Below, piece by piece: positions 15,137-22,639 of a stretch of DNA of 22,639 bases (positions are counted from its first letter, which is position 1; each line of letters starts with the position of its first letter). The notes beneath the pieces are model-generated. The model did not search any database and was not told where the DNA came from. It was given only the letters and a program-made list of their open reading frames with translations. The translations under genes and the position numbers were made by a program. The DNA is from Lachnospiraceae bacterium UBA3820 (GTDB lineage: Bacteria > Bacillota > Clostridia > Lachnospirales > Lachnospiraceae): NCBI GenBank assembly GCA_002369325.1, contig DFDU01000040.1, positions 1 through 22,639 on the forward strand, read 5' to 3'.

Positions 15137-16087
15137 ATGAAATTCTTGTACAAGCTTGAAAAAAAATTTGGAAAATTTTCTATTAGAAATCTGCCGCTTG
15201 TTTTAGCATTGCTTTTCGCATTTAACTATCTGTTATCCGTTGCGGCACCGGATGTTTATATGAAGCTGATATTGGTTCCGTATCAGGTGTTTGAGAAGCA
15301 TGAATTTTGGCGACTCATAACATGGATATTTACCGCACCTTCCGAGTTTGATGAATGGACGGTGTTGTCTTTGGTATGCCTTTATTTTATCGGAAGTTCT
15401 GCCGAACGCGGTATGGGAACATTTATGTTTAATTTATATATGCTGGGCTCTATGATTCTTAACTTTATTACCGTAATAGGAGTAAGCTTGTTTTACTATT
15501 TTGTAAAAAGTGACGATGTATCAAGCTTGACGGAAGTAGTATACGGAGGAACATTTATTAACTGGCTGGTTCCTTCAAGTATATTCTTTGCCTTTGCGAT
15601 GGCATATATGGATAGTACAATATTGTTTATGTTTTTATTCCCGCTTAAGGCAAAATATATTGCGGCGATAGATTTTGCGGTATGGTTATATTACTATTTT
15701 AAATATCCGATTACAACGCTTAGGGCTTTGATAATTGTTAATTTTGCATTTTTCTTTTTCTTTTACAATGTATTTAAAAAATACAGCCTTCGAAGGGGCG
15801 GTGGATTTTCGTTTAGCTTTTACGGGGCAGATAAGAAAAAAAGAAAAAAACCTGCATTTGCGAAGCGGGAAAACAGCGATAATGTATATAATATGAGCGA
15901 TTATGTCGGCAGAAAGCACGGCGGAGAAGAAAAGAAGATGCCTGAAGGCATAACAAGACATAAGTGTGCTATATGCGGCAAGACGGAAAAAGACGGTGAC
16001 GAGCTGGTATTCAGATTCTGTACGAAATGTAACGGAAACTATGAATATTGCAACGATCATATTTATACGCATGAACATATCAAATAA
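15137..16087 (+). CDS. Rhomboid-fold membrane protein with C-terminal zinc-finger-like domain
   Basis: A 316-residue protein. The first two thirds are membrane helices: residues 19-36, then segments around 72-90, 95-122, 145-172 and 180-212. A WR motif (Trp58-Arg59 in HEFWRLITWIF) and GSSAERGMGTFMFNLYMLG resemble the L1 loop and TM2 of rhomboid and Derlin proteins. The catalytic GxSG serine motif is not visible, so it is probably a pseudoprotease. After a basic linker, the tail has C277, C280, C295, C298, C305, H308 and H312, enough to bind one or two zinc ions. Soluble tail and basic linker are expected in the cytoplasm. It is the first gene of an apparent operon ending in gerW. The start has AAGGA upstream. 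Confidence 0.7.
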   Translation: MKFLYKLEKKFGKFSIRNLPLVLALLFAFNYLLSVAAPDVYMKLILVPYQVFEKHEFWRLITWIFTAPSEFDEWTVLSLVCLYFIGSSAERGMGTFMFNLYMLGSMILNFITVIGVSLFYYFVKSDDVSSLTEVVYGGTFINWLVPSSIFFAFAMAYMDSTILFMFLFPLKAKYIAAIDFAVWLYYYFKYPITTLRALIIVNFAFFFFFYNVFKKYSLRRGGGFSFSFYGADKKKRKKPAFAKRENSDNVYNMSDYVGRKHGGEEKKMPEGITRHKCAICGKTEKDGDELVFRFCTKCNGNYEYCNDHIYTHEHIK

Positions 16088-16110
16088 AAACATAACGGAG
16101 ACTAAACTAA

Positions 16111-17517
16111 ATGAGCAGCATTAAAAAACTTATAGGCGAGATAAAAAGTGATATCAACAAAGAAGAAAATATAAAGGAATATTCAAAGCTTCTTTTCGAA
16201 AAATATAATTATTATTCAATGGTCAAAATGAGTATGAACTTTTATACCATGTGCGAAATAATATCCGAAATGACCGACAAAAATACGGATGTATGTAAAT
16301 ATTTTGATGTGTTGAAAAGACTTGTCGATAACAATATCATCAGGAAAAATCCGGTTGATGAAGAAGCTTTTACCGCAATAAAGCAGATAAGAGAAAATAT
16401 TGAATATAAAATGAAGATTCTTACCTCATATACCGACGGATATGAGATTTATGAATATATTCTCAATCGTATTGAAGCAAAAGTTAAAAATGAAATTGAA
16501 GATGTTGACATTGACCTGCTTTCGGACAAGATGTATTCATATGTATTTAACGAATCGGACAAGATGCTTATAAACAGTAAGTTACAGCTTCTTATGGCTC
16601 AGCTTCCTGTTAGAATGACAAAAAATAAGTTCTATGATGTTGTAAATAATACACTTGCACTTTATAAGGGTGGAGAAAAGGCGTCATTGGATGAATTTTG
16701 CGATATGCTCAGAACCTCGGCGCTTATAATAAAGCCGAAGGGATTTGAGACGGAGTATCCTTTCCTGTATCATGTTTTTACAGACCTTGAAGCGGCTGAT
16801 TATAAAGAGCTCTCAGAAGAAGAGTTCGATACATTATATAAAAGACTGGAAGATGCAGCTGCTATAATCAATGAAGAAGCTTCAAATTACATATTAATGC
16901 AGGAAATTGCAAATGATATTTATACACTTCTTTTGACGATTGATAAGGCATATGAAGCAAATTCAAGTCATCCTGCATATAAGGCTGCTGAAAATATTGT
17001 TGATTCCTGTATAAGTTCTTCGGATTTTGACAGCCTTTCGGAAAGTCTTATGGATGATTTTGTAAGTCTTGAGGGAGCTCAGGAAGATGTTACGGAGAGT
17101 ATTATGCCGCTTGAAGCATCCTTTGATGATATATATGTAGGAAAGAAGGAAAGCGTTGAAGAACTTGGGCTTAAGGATGAATTTGATGATCTTGATAAGA
17201 TAAGCAAGCTTCTTTCAACCAGTTTGTTTATTGATGTTGAGCAAAAACAAAGAAATGAAAGCGATATGGTTGATGATGCTTATTATGAAGAAACAAAAGA
17301 TAAGCTTATAGAAGATTTTACAAAGCTTTTTGCGGATTGCGGAAAATATGCCGTAAGAAGTATCATGTGTAAAATACTTTCGGCTATGCCTATTTTCCTT
17401 AATTCAAAACAGGAAATTAAAAATTATTTTGATTATACGCTTTCGGGCTGCAAAGATATGAGTGAGCTTACAGCCTGCAATAAGCTTATATGTGAGATGA
17501 TTGAAGAAGATATTTAA
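16111..17517 (+). CDS. Hypothetical acidic helical protein in the gerW operon
   Basis: I do not recognise this 468-residue protein. It is rich in Glu, Asp and Lys, appears almost wholly alpha-helical, and has no signal peptide, membrane segment, nucleotide-binding motif or Cys cluster. Segments such as KNKFYDVVNNTLALYKGGEK and an acidic middle part (about 325-360) suggest a multi-helix scaffold rather than an enzyme. It begins 23 bases after the rhomboid-like gene and ends 15 bases before the next gene, so it belongs to the same transcript. GGAG lies 10 bases before ATG. A spore or membrane-associated role is only inferred from context. Confidence 0.75.
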   Translation: MSSIKKLIGEIKSDINKEENIKEYSKLLFEKYNYYSMVKMSMNFYTMCEIISEMTDKNTDVCKYFDVLKRLVDNNIIRKNPVDEEAFTAIKQIRENIEYKMKILTSYTDGYEIYEYILNRIEAKVKNEIEDVDIDLLSDKMYSYVFNESDKMLINSKLQLLMAQLPVRMTKNKFYDVVNNTLALYKGGEKASLDEFCDMLRTSALIIKPKGFETEYPFLYHVFTDLEAADYKELSEEEFDTLYKRLEDAAAIINEEASNYILMQEIANDIYTLLLTIDKAYEANSSHPAYKAAENIVDSCISSSDFDSLSESLMDDFVSLEGAQEDVTESIMPLEASFDDIYVGKKESVEELGLKDEFDDLDKISKLLSTSLFIDVEQKQRNESDMVDDAYYEETKDKLIEDFTKLFADCGKYAVRSIMCKILSAMPIFLNSKQEIKNYFDYTLSGCKDMSELTACNKLICEMIEEDI

Positions 17518-17532
17518 TCCGGGGGTGAATTT

Positions 17533-17847
17533 ATGAAGGTAGTCGATACCCCTTATGTACAAGGCTTTAAGGACAAAAAGAAGGAAAAAATCTTAAAAAA
17601 ATTAAGACATAAGCGTAAGATTGACGGTATTTATGTGGTTACACTTCCTCTTATAACGGACGGATTGCTTGATATATATGAATACAAGAATCTTTTCGGA
17701 AAATTCTATAAGAAAATAAGTGACGAGATATACATAGTCGGAGTTGCCAAAAGCAAAGATGATGCCAATGAAGTTGTCCGCGATATCGTACAGGATATGT
17801 ATGATGCCGGTGAAGACTTTGATACAAGAAGATTTTTTGAAATATAG
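17533..17847 (+). CDS. Small hypothetical protein in the gerW operon
   Basis: I do not recognise this 104-residue protein. It has a very basic N-terminal third (KDKKKEKILKKLRHKRK), a hydrophobic strand GIYVVTLPLI, then YEYKNLFGKFYKK, a strand EIYIVGVAKSKDDANEVVRDIV, and an acidic end. The alternating strands and helices suggest a compact alpha/beta fold; there is no membrane helix. It has a strong GGGGGTG ribosome binding site and sits 15 bases after the previous gene and 9 bases before the DUF2953 gene. The arrangement points to co-expression with the gerW pair. Confidence 0.75.
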   Translation: MKVVDTPYVQGFKDKKKEKILKKLRHKRKIDGIYVVTLPLITDGLLDIYEYKNLFGKFYKKISDEIYIVGVAKSKDDANEVVRDIVQDMYDAGEDFDTRRFFEI

Positions 17848-17856
17848 GGATTGAGT

Positions 17857-18903
17857 ATGTTGCATATAATATGGGTTATAATAAAGATAATCTTGATGAT
17901 TCTTGCGATTATACTTGGACTGATTCTTTTACTTACACTGATTGTGCTGTTTGCACCGGTAAGATATAAGATCGCTGCCCGATTCGATGATGATGTAAGT
18001 GTTGTGGCAAAGGTCCGGTTTTTAATAGTAAGTGTCAATATTATCTTTGAAAAAAATGAAAAAAAGCTGGATACATTTCTTAGGATTCTTGGTATAAAAC
18101 TTAATGTAGGTGGCAAAGAGGGAAAGCCTAAGAAAGAAAAAAAGAAGAAATTAAACAAAAAATCGGTTCGGGATGAGGAGTCTGTTCAATCGGAGGTTCA
18201 ACCTGAGCAACAAGCTGAAGCATCAAATGAACTTCAGCCTGCGGAAATTGTTTCCGAATCAAATCAAGCATCAGAAAGTAATTCCGGACATTTGTTTACG
18301 GATGAAAAAACGGATGCTTCCTTATCTGAGGATGATTCTGATGATGAGTTGACTGCCTATGATCTGTGGGGCGATGAAGAAACCCTGGATGAAGACGAAA
18401 AGAAACTCTTCGGAAGAATTAAAAAATTATTCAAAAAATCCAAAAAGACAGTTGAAGACCTTGAAGGTAAATCCGAGGAAGAGGTAAAAGAAACACTTTA
18501 TCAAAAGCTTGAGAAAAAGGTTAATGCCATTTCGGAAAAGAAAGCGGCGATTGAAAAAAAATATAATCGCTTTCAAAAATTCTGGAATATGAAATGTACG
18601 GTTAAAACCCGGGAATACATAAAAAAATATCTTGTAGGCCTGGTTAAACATATAGCCCCTAAAAAGATTAAAGGATATGTAAGGTATGGCTTTGATGAAC
18701 CGTGTACCACAGGACAGGTTACAGGATATTTGAGCTTGATGCCTTTTGTATACCAAAAACATTTCTCTGTATATCCGGATTTTTACGAAAAGGTGCTTGA
18801 GGGAGATGTTACGGTTAAGGGACGAATAATTCTTGGTTATATAGCAAGAATAGTGCTAAAGAGATATATTTGGCAAACGATAAAGATGGCAAGAAAAATA
18901 TAA
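17857..18903 (+). CDS. DUF2953 (YtfI-like) membrane protein
   Basis: A 348-residue protein with one N-terminal membrane helix (residues 4-30, ending in FAPVRYKI) and a DUF2953 domain. The first part, FDDDVSVVAKVRFLIVSVNI, and the last part, YVRYGFDEPCTTGQVTGYL with GDVTVKGRIILGYIARIV, match that family. Between them, residues 88-240 form a long charged insert: Lys-rich, then Gln/Ser/Glu-rich, then Asp/Glu-rich, then a probable coiled coil. This makes the protein much longer than I recall for B. subtilis YtfI (about 220). As in Bacillus, it lies directly upstream of ytfJ/gerW. ATG 17857 is preferred because GGGA is six bases away; TTG 17851 lacks room for a ribosome binding site. The exact role is unknown. 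Confidence 0.85.
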   Translation: MLHIIWVIIKIILMILAIILGLILLLTLIVLFAPVRYKIAARFDDDVSVVAKVRFLIVSVNIIFEKNEKKLDTFLRILGIKLNVGGKEGKPKKEKKKKLNKKSVRDEESVQSEVQPEQQAEASNELQPAEIVSESNQASESNSGHLFTDEKTDASLSEDDSDDELTAYDLWGDEETLDEDEKKLFGRIKKLFKKSKKTVEDLEGKSEEEVKETLYQKLEKKVNAISEKKAAIEKKYNRFQKFWNMKCTVKTREYIKKYLVGLVKHIAPKKIKGYVRYGFDEPCTTGQVTGYLSLMPFVYQKHFSVYPDFYEKVLEGDVTVKGRIILGYIARIVLKRYIWQTIKMARKI

Positions 18904-18924
18904 TTTTCAGGAGGATATAATAAA

Positions 18925-19338
18925 ATGGATAATAATTTTAATCAGACAGTAGCTTCATTATTTAAAGGTATGGATTCTTTTATGTCAACAAAAACTGTTG
19001 TTGGTGAGCCTACCAAGATTGGTGATACAATTATACTTCCTCTCGTGGATGTAAACTTTGGTGTTGCGGCAGGTGCTTTCGCAAAAAAAGAAAAAGGAAG
19101 CAATTCGGCAGCCGGCGGTATGGGAGGTAAGATGTCACCTTCTGCTGTTCTTGTTATTCAGAACGGATATGCAAAGATTGTTACCGCTAATCAGAGTGAG
19201 AGTACTGTAGGAAAGATATTTGATGCCGTGCCTGAGGTTGTTAACAGAATAACAAGTCTTGTATCCAAGAAAAATCCTGTTGAGGAAGCAGCAGTTGCCG
19301 AAGCTGTTGATGATTTAGGCAAAGAGGAAAGAATATAA
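18925..19338 (+). CDS. gerW: GerW family sporulation protein (YtfJ)
   Basis: A 137-residue protein of the GerW (YtfJ) family, which in B. subtilis is a forespore protein needed for germination with several nutrients. Recognisable parts are the N-terminal VASLFKGMDSFM, VVGEPTKIGDTIILPLVDVNFGVAAGAF, a Gly/Ser-rich turn (GSNSAAGGMGGKMSPSA), and the hydrophobic strand VLVIQNGYAKIV. No membrane helix or signal is present, though the Gly-rich centre and C-terminal helix are typical. Length matches the family (about 130-150). AGGAGG lies 9 bases before ATG. It is the last gene of the apparent operon and the strongest indication that the organism descends from, or is, a spore former. Confidence 0.93.
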   Translation: MDNNFNQTVASLFKGMDSFMSTKTVVGEPTKIGDTIILPLVDVNFGVAAGAFAKKEKGSNSAAGGMGGKMSPSAVLVIQNGYAKIVTANQSESTVGKIFDAVPEVVNRITSLVSKKNPVEEAAVAEAVDDLGKEERI

Positions 19339-19358
19339 ATTTATTCTTATTTCCAATG

Positions 19359-19405
19359 ATCGGGCATATATTTTAAATAAATATAAAATTTGTGTGATGC
19401 CCGGT
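19359..19405 (+). other. Inverted repeat covering the start of the 45-residue ORF
   Basis: ATCGGGCAT (19359-19367) can pair with ATGCCCGGT (19397-19405), nine pairs with one G.U, across a 29-base AT-rich loop that has its own short complementarity. No T-run follows. The right arm includes the first two bases of the GTG at 19404, so pairing could hide that start or end the gerW transcript weakly. Confidence 0.4.
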
Positions 19406-19541
19406 GAGAGCTTTGATAGGATATGCCATGTTTTTTATGGCGATAGGAATACTTATATCATATTTTATAAGTGGTTTTTGTGAATTTGTGATAGTACTTG
19501 TATTACTTTTAAGTGCATATATTTTGCTTTGCAGGTGCTAG
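19404..19541 (+). CDS. Small 45-residue membrane protein
   Basis: The frame from GTG 19404 to TAG 19541 encodes 45 residues: MRALIGYAMFFMAIGILIS, then YFISGFCEF, a second hydrophobic stretch VIVLVLLLSAYILL and a CRC tail. Two membrane helices, or a helical hairpin with a short Gly/Phe turn, are expected. I recall similar short MRxLIG...-type proteins with Cys-containing tails in other Clostridia, which supports it as a real gene. Support is weakened by the lack of a clear Shine-Dalgarno before GTG; ATG at 19428 is an alternative start. It lies between gerW and the alarmone synthetase. Confidence 0.55.
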   Translation: MRALIGYAMFFMAIGILISYFISGFCEFVIVLVLLLSAYILLCRC

Positions 19542-19590
19542 ATTTATCGATACCGGATGGTATCAGGGAAGATTTCGTGAGGTGGTTACT

Positions 19591-20259
19591 ATGAGTATGG
19601 CAGCAGATGAAATGAGCATGGAACTTTTGATGAATTCGGAGAATCCCGAAGCGGCATTAAAGAATATGCAGCCTTTTATCATATTGATGATGTATTATGA
19701 ATGTGCATTGATGGAAATTGAAACAAAATTAAAGGTTCTTAATTCAGAGTTTGCTTTACAGCATAACAGAAATCCGTTTGAGTCGATTAAATGCCGAATC
19801 AAAAAGCCGATAAGCATAATCGAAAAAATGAGAAAGAAGAATCTTGAAATAACCATAGAAAATATTGAGAACAACCTTACCGACATAGCCGGAGTAAGAG
19901 TTATTTGTTCTTTCCCGGAAGATATATATACTGTATCGGAATTGCTGTCAAAGCAGGATGATATAAATGTCGTTCAGGTTAAAGATTACATAAGAAATCC
20001 CAAATCAAACGGTTACAGAAGCCTTCATCTTATAGTTGAAGTTCCGATATTTTTATCAAATCAGAAAAAATATATGAAGGTTGAGGTTCAGTTTAGAACC
20101 ATAGCTATGGATTTCTGGGCAAGTCTTGATCATAAGCTTAAGTATAAGAAGGACAACTTGAAACATCCTGAAATAATTGCCCAGGAGCTTAAAAAATGTG
20201 CGGATATGGTAACCGCCATGGATTATAAAATGCAGGAAATTCGAAATATGCTTGAATAA
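19591..20259 (+). CDS. RelQ-type small alarmone synthetase (GTP pyrophosphokinase)
   Basis: A 222-residue single-domain RelA/SpoT synthetase that makes (p)ppGpp from ATP and GTP or GDP; no hydrolase, TGS or ACT domain is present. Motifs: RIKKPISIIEKM (69-80), NNLTDIAGVRVIC (94-106) with Asp98, VKDYIRNPKSNGYRSLH (130-146) and KVEVQFRTIAMDFWASLDHKLKYK (163-186) with the catalytic Glu167. The pattern and length fit RelQ/YjbM of Firmicutes, which works as a tetramer. ATG 19591 is used because GAGGTGG lies just upstream; a start at GTG 19513 would overlap the preceding small gene and add a non-conserved tail. A 6-bp hairpin, GATACC/GGTATC (19549-19564), lies just ahead of the ribosome binding site. 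Confidence 0.92.
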   Translation: MSMAADEMSMELLMNSENPEAALKNMQPFIILMMYYECALMEIETKLKVLNSEFALQHNRNPFESIKCRIKKPISIIEKMRKKNLEITIENIENNLTDIAGVRVICSFPEDIYTVSELLSKQDDINVVQVKDYIRNPKSNGYRSLHLIVEVPIFLSNQKKYMKVEVQFRTIAMDFWASLDHKLKYKKDNLKHPEIIAQELKKCADMVTAMDYKMQEIRNMLE

Positions 20260-20336
20260 GCAACAGGATTTATTGAATATTATTATTTAATAATATATTT
20301 GGCATGCTCCGGAGAGGTAGAAATGGAGCAAAAATT

Positions 20337-21884
20337 ATGTTTAGTAAGGTCACTGGAGGCACTGTAACAGGCATAGACGGTGCCATGATCGGAGTGGAGG
20401 CAGATATCAATGACGGTCTGCCTGTGCTCAATTTAGTCGGTTATCTTTCCTCATCAGTAAAGGAAGCCGGCGAGAGAGTCAGAACTGCGCTTAAAAATTC
20501 AGGATATTATCTTCCGCCTAAGCGCATAACAATCAATTTATCCCCGGCGGATATAAGAAAATACGGTTCGGGTTTTGATTTACCCATAGCAATATCCATA
20601 GTTCTTTCTATGGGTATTATTTCCGTGTTGGATTTATCTAAAACAATTATAATAGGAGAGTTAAGTCTTGACGGAAGTGTAATGCCGGTAAACGGAATAC
20701 TTCCGATGGTTTACAGCGCCTATGAAAAAGAAATCGATACCTGTATTATTCCGAAAGAAAATGTAAATGAAGCAGGACTGGTTAAGGGCTTAAAAGTTAT
20801 AGGAGTAAGCAGGCTGGCCGAGGCTATTGATTATATTCAGGGAAATATAAATATAGCCCCATATGATGACATGGACTATGAATTTGCAGATGATATACCT
20901 GATTATAAATGTGATTTTAATGAAATTAAAGGCCAAAAGGTATTAAAAAGAGGAATGGAGATAGCGGCCTCGGGATTTCATAATGTCCTTCTTTCAGGTT
21001 CTGCAGGTGCAGGTAAGTCAATGCTTGCTAAAAGACTTCCTACCATAATGCCTGGACTTTCGTTTGAGGAAAGCATTGAGGTTACAAAAATATACAGCAT
21101 AAGCGGAATGCTTGACAAAACAAACAGGCTGGTTACTAAAAGGCCGTTTCGTTCACCTCATCATACCATTTCAAATCATGCGTTGATAGGAGGAGGTGCT
21201 GTTCCGAAGCCGGGAGAGGTTACATTGGCGCATAACGGTATTTTGTTTTTGGACGAGCTTCCCGAATTTAATAAAAATGTTCTTGAAGTATTGCGTCAGC
21301 CTATGGAGGATAAGAAAATTTATATATCAAGAGTTCAGGCTGCATATTCTTTTCCGGCGGATTTTATGCTTGTTGCGGCTATGAATCCTTGTCCGTGCGG
21401 AAATTATCCCGATTTAAACAGATGTACATGCACGCCTTATCAAATTAAAAGATATCAGCAAAAAATCAGTGCACCCTTATTGGATAGAATAGATATAAAA
21501 ATGGATGTAAAACCTGTTTTGTACGAAGAAATATTTTCCGACAGGGAGGAAGAAAACTCCGAAACAATAAGAAATCGTGTAATTGAAGCAAGAGAAACAC
21601 AAAGAAAAAGATATGCAGACGAACAGATATATCTTAATTCCGAATTAGACGGAAAGCTTATAAAAAAGTATATATGTTTAAATTATGAAACAGAAGAGTT
21701 TCTCAAGCAAAATATTAAGGATAAGACTGTTTCTGCCAGAGGCATAAACAGAATTTTAAGATTATCAAGAACCATAGCCGATATGGACAAAAAAGAGAAT
21801 GTTGAGATAATTCATCTTAAGGAAGCCTTGTTTTATTATAATTCAATTAATGTATACGGTAAGGGAGGTGAAATAAATGAATGA
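20337..21884 (+). CDS. comM: ComM/YifB family Mg-chelatase-like AAA+ ATPase
   Basis: A 515-residue protein. The N-terminal domain (1-170, ending at the AIDYIQG region) has a Lon-like S5 fold: GVEADINDGLPVLNLVGY, VKEAGERVRTAL and NLSPADIRKYGSGFDLPIA. The AAA+ domain has Walker A GSAGAGKS (221-228), Walker B ILFLDELPEF, FRSPHHTIS, and a zinc-binding-like NPCPCGNYPD with RCTCTP. The C-terminal Mg-chelatase domain contains SARGINRILRLSRTIAD. ComM is a hexameric helicase that promotes branch migration during natural transformation in Gram-negative bacteria; in Firmicutes the role is less certain. ATG 20337 has GGAG eight bases upstream; ATG 20304 has no ribosome binding site. Its stop codon overlaps the dprA start, so the two are translationally coupled. 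Confidence 0.92.
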   Translation: MFSKVTGGTVTGIDGAMIGVEADINDGLPVLNLVGYLSSSVKEAGERVRTALKNSGYYLPPKRITINLSPADIRKYGSGFDLPIAISIVLSMGIISVLDLSKTIIIGELSLDGSVMPVNGILPMVYSAYEKEIDTCIIPKENVNEAGLVKGLKVIGVSRLAEAIDYIQGNINIAPYDDMDYEFADDIPDYKCDFNEIKGQKVLKRGMEIAASGFHNVLLSGSAGAGKSMLAKRLPTIMPGLSFEESIEVTKIYSISGMLDKTNRLVTKRPFRSPHHTISNHALIGGGAVPKPGEVTLAHNGILFLDELPEFNKNVLEVLRQPMEDKKIYISRVQAAYSFPADFMLVAAMNPCPCGNYPDLNRCTCTPYQIKRYQQKISAPLLDRIDIKMDVKPVLYEEIFSDREEENSETIRNRVIEARETQRKRYADEQIYLNSELDGKLIKKYICLNYETEEFLKQNIKDKTVSARGINRILRLSRTIADMDKKENVEIIHLKEALFYYNSINVYGKGGEINE

Positions 21885-22639
21885 ATCAACAAAAGATAAG
21901 GATATTTTAAATTTATGGTTTAACAATATAGGCGGTGTCGGGGCTGCAAGTCAAAGAAAATTGATACAGGAATTGGGAAGCATAGAAGATATTTACGAAG
22001 CTTCAAAACAGATACTTTCCGAAATAATCGGAGAGGAAAAAGCAGGTTATATAATTAATTCAAAATCCTTTGGCTATGCAAAAGAATTACGGGATATGCT
22101 TTTGGGGATGAATGTTGATATTGTATATCCCGGCCATGCGTTGTATCCTGAAAAGCTTATGAATTTGTACGATTATCCAAATATCTTATATGTCAAAGGT
22201 ATATTAAGTAAAAAATTAAATATAAATAATATGAACATAGGAATTGTCGGAGCAAGAACATCTGATATTTACGGAAGAGAGCTTGCGCGGATGTTCGCCA
22301 GAGAGCTTGCCAAAGAGGAAATAAATATTATAAGCGGACTTGCTCTTGGAATAGACGGAATGTCACACAGAGGAGCACTTGAGGGAAACGGTTATACGGT
22401 AGGTGTATTGGGATGTGGTATTGATATTATTTATCCGAAAGAAAATTATGATTTGTATCTTGAAATGTCGAAAAAAGGAGCGATAATTTCCGAATATGCA
22501 CCTGGGACACCGCCAAATGCGGGACAATTTCCCGTCAGAAACAGAATTATAAGCGGGCTTTCAGACGGACTTTTGGTGATTGAGGCAAGGAAAAAAAGCG
22601 GTTCACTTATTACTGCCGATTTGGCACTTGAACAGGGTA
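21877..22639 (+). CDS. dprA: DprA (DNA processing protein A), truncated by window end
   Basis: An open frame from ATG 21877 to the end of the window, 254 codons without a stop. DprA protects incoming single-stranded DNA and loads RecA during transformation. Visible parts: an N-terminal helical segment with FNNIGGVGAASQRKL; YPEKLMNLYDYPNILYVKG; and the Rossmann-type domain with NIGIVGARTSDIYGRE, IISGLALGIDGMSHRGAL, VGVLGCGIDIIYPKEN and FPVRNRIISGLSDGLLVIEA, all family hallmarks. The ribosome binding site GGGAGGTG lies inside comM, and the start overlaps the comM stop by 8 bases. About 100 more residues are expected downstream. The frame is undamaged as far as it can be read. Confidence 0.95.
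   Translation, partial: MNESTKDKDILNLWFNNIGGVGAASQRKLIQELGSIEDIYEASKQILSEIIGEEKAGYIINSKSFGYAKELRDMLLGMNVDIVYPGHALYPEKLMNLYDYPNILYVKGILSKKLNINNMNIGIVGARTSDIYGRELARMFARELAKEEINIISGLALGIDGMSHRGALEGNGYTVGVLGCGIDIIYPKENYDLYLEMSKKGAIISEYAPGTPPNAGQFPVRNRIISGLSDGLLVIEARKKSGSLITADLALEQG

Noticed and set aside
19513..19590. Upstream GTG start for the alarmone synthetase
   Set aside because: It would overlap the 45-residue ORF, lacks a ribosome binding site, and the added residues are not family-like; ATG 19591 has GAGGTGG just upstream.
20273..20299. TTGAAT and TATATT as a promoter for comM
   Set aside because: The spacer is only 15 bp and the region is so AT-rich that such matches are expected by chance.

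Overview
The window looks like a chromosomal piece of a low-GC, Gram-positive anaerobe of the class Clostridia, most likely a spore-forming member of the Lachnospiraceae or a close relative. Reasons: an AT-rich base composition with strong AGGAGG-type ribosome binding sites; a GerW/YtfJ and DUF2953 pair typical of spore formers; a giant 2-hydroxyacyl-CoA dehydratase activase fusion of the kind found in anaerobic Firmicutes; and a comM-dprA pair in the order common in Clostridia. I see no rRNA, tRNA, CRISPR array, insertion sequence or phage gene. The species call is inference.

Layout. 1-246 is non-coding upstream DNA ending in a promoter whose spacer is a near-perfect palindrome. 265-1427 holds a lipoprotein resembling part of SecD, followed by the nucleotidase SurE. 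1550-5571 is a tight cluster of a small P-loop kinase, a DUF1015 protein and the glycogen branching enzyme GlgB. A long G.U-rich RNA hairpin separates it from an MscS-type mechanosensitive channel (5675-6523). 6615-8698 is a pair of G3E (CobW-type) GTPases: the first has the CxCC motif and a long His-rich tail built from 39-bp tandem repeats; the second lacks CxCC and carries a C-terminal domain resembling YcgQ/TIGR03943. Together they suggest metal (probably zinc) handling. 8915-10183 is a membrane-anchored HtrA protease. It converges on a 1411-residue minus-strand fusion protein (10270-14505), and the two share a perfect 17-bp hairpin terminator.

From 14685 onward everything is on the plus strand. 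A two-LysM protein without a signal peptide comes first. Next is a probable operon (15137-19338) of a rhomboid-fold membrane protein with a C-terminal zinc-finger-like domain, two proteins I do not recognise, a DUF2953 protein (YtfI-like) and GerW (YtfJ-like). Then come a 45-residue membrane peptide, a RelQ-type small alarmone synthetase, ComM, and the first 254 codons of DprA, which runs off the window.

Most genes are ordinary members of known families. The parts least explained by known annotation are the unknown members of the gerW operon, the GTPase pair, and several structured non-coding elements: two promoter dyads, a strand-biased hairpin before mscS, and a hairpin lodged between a Shine-Dalgarno and its start codon at 14505.
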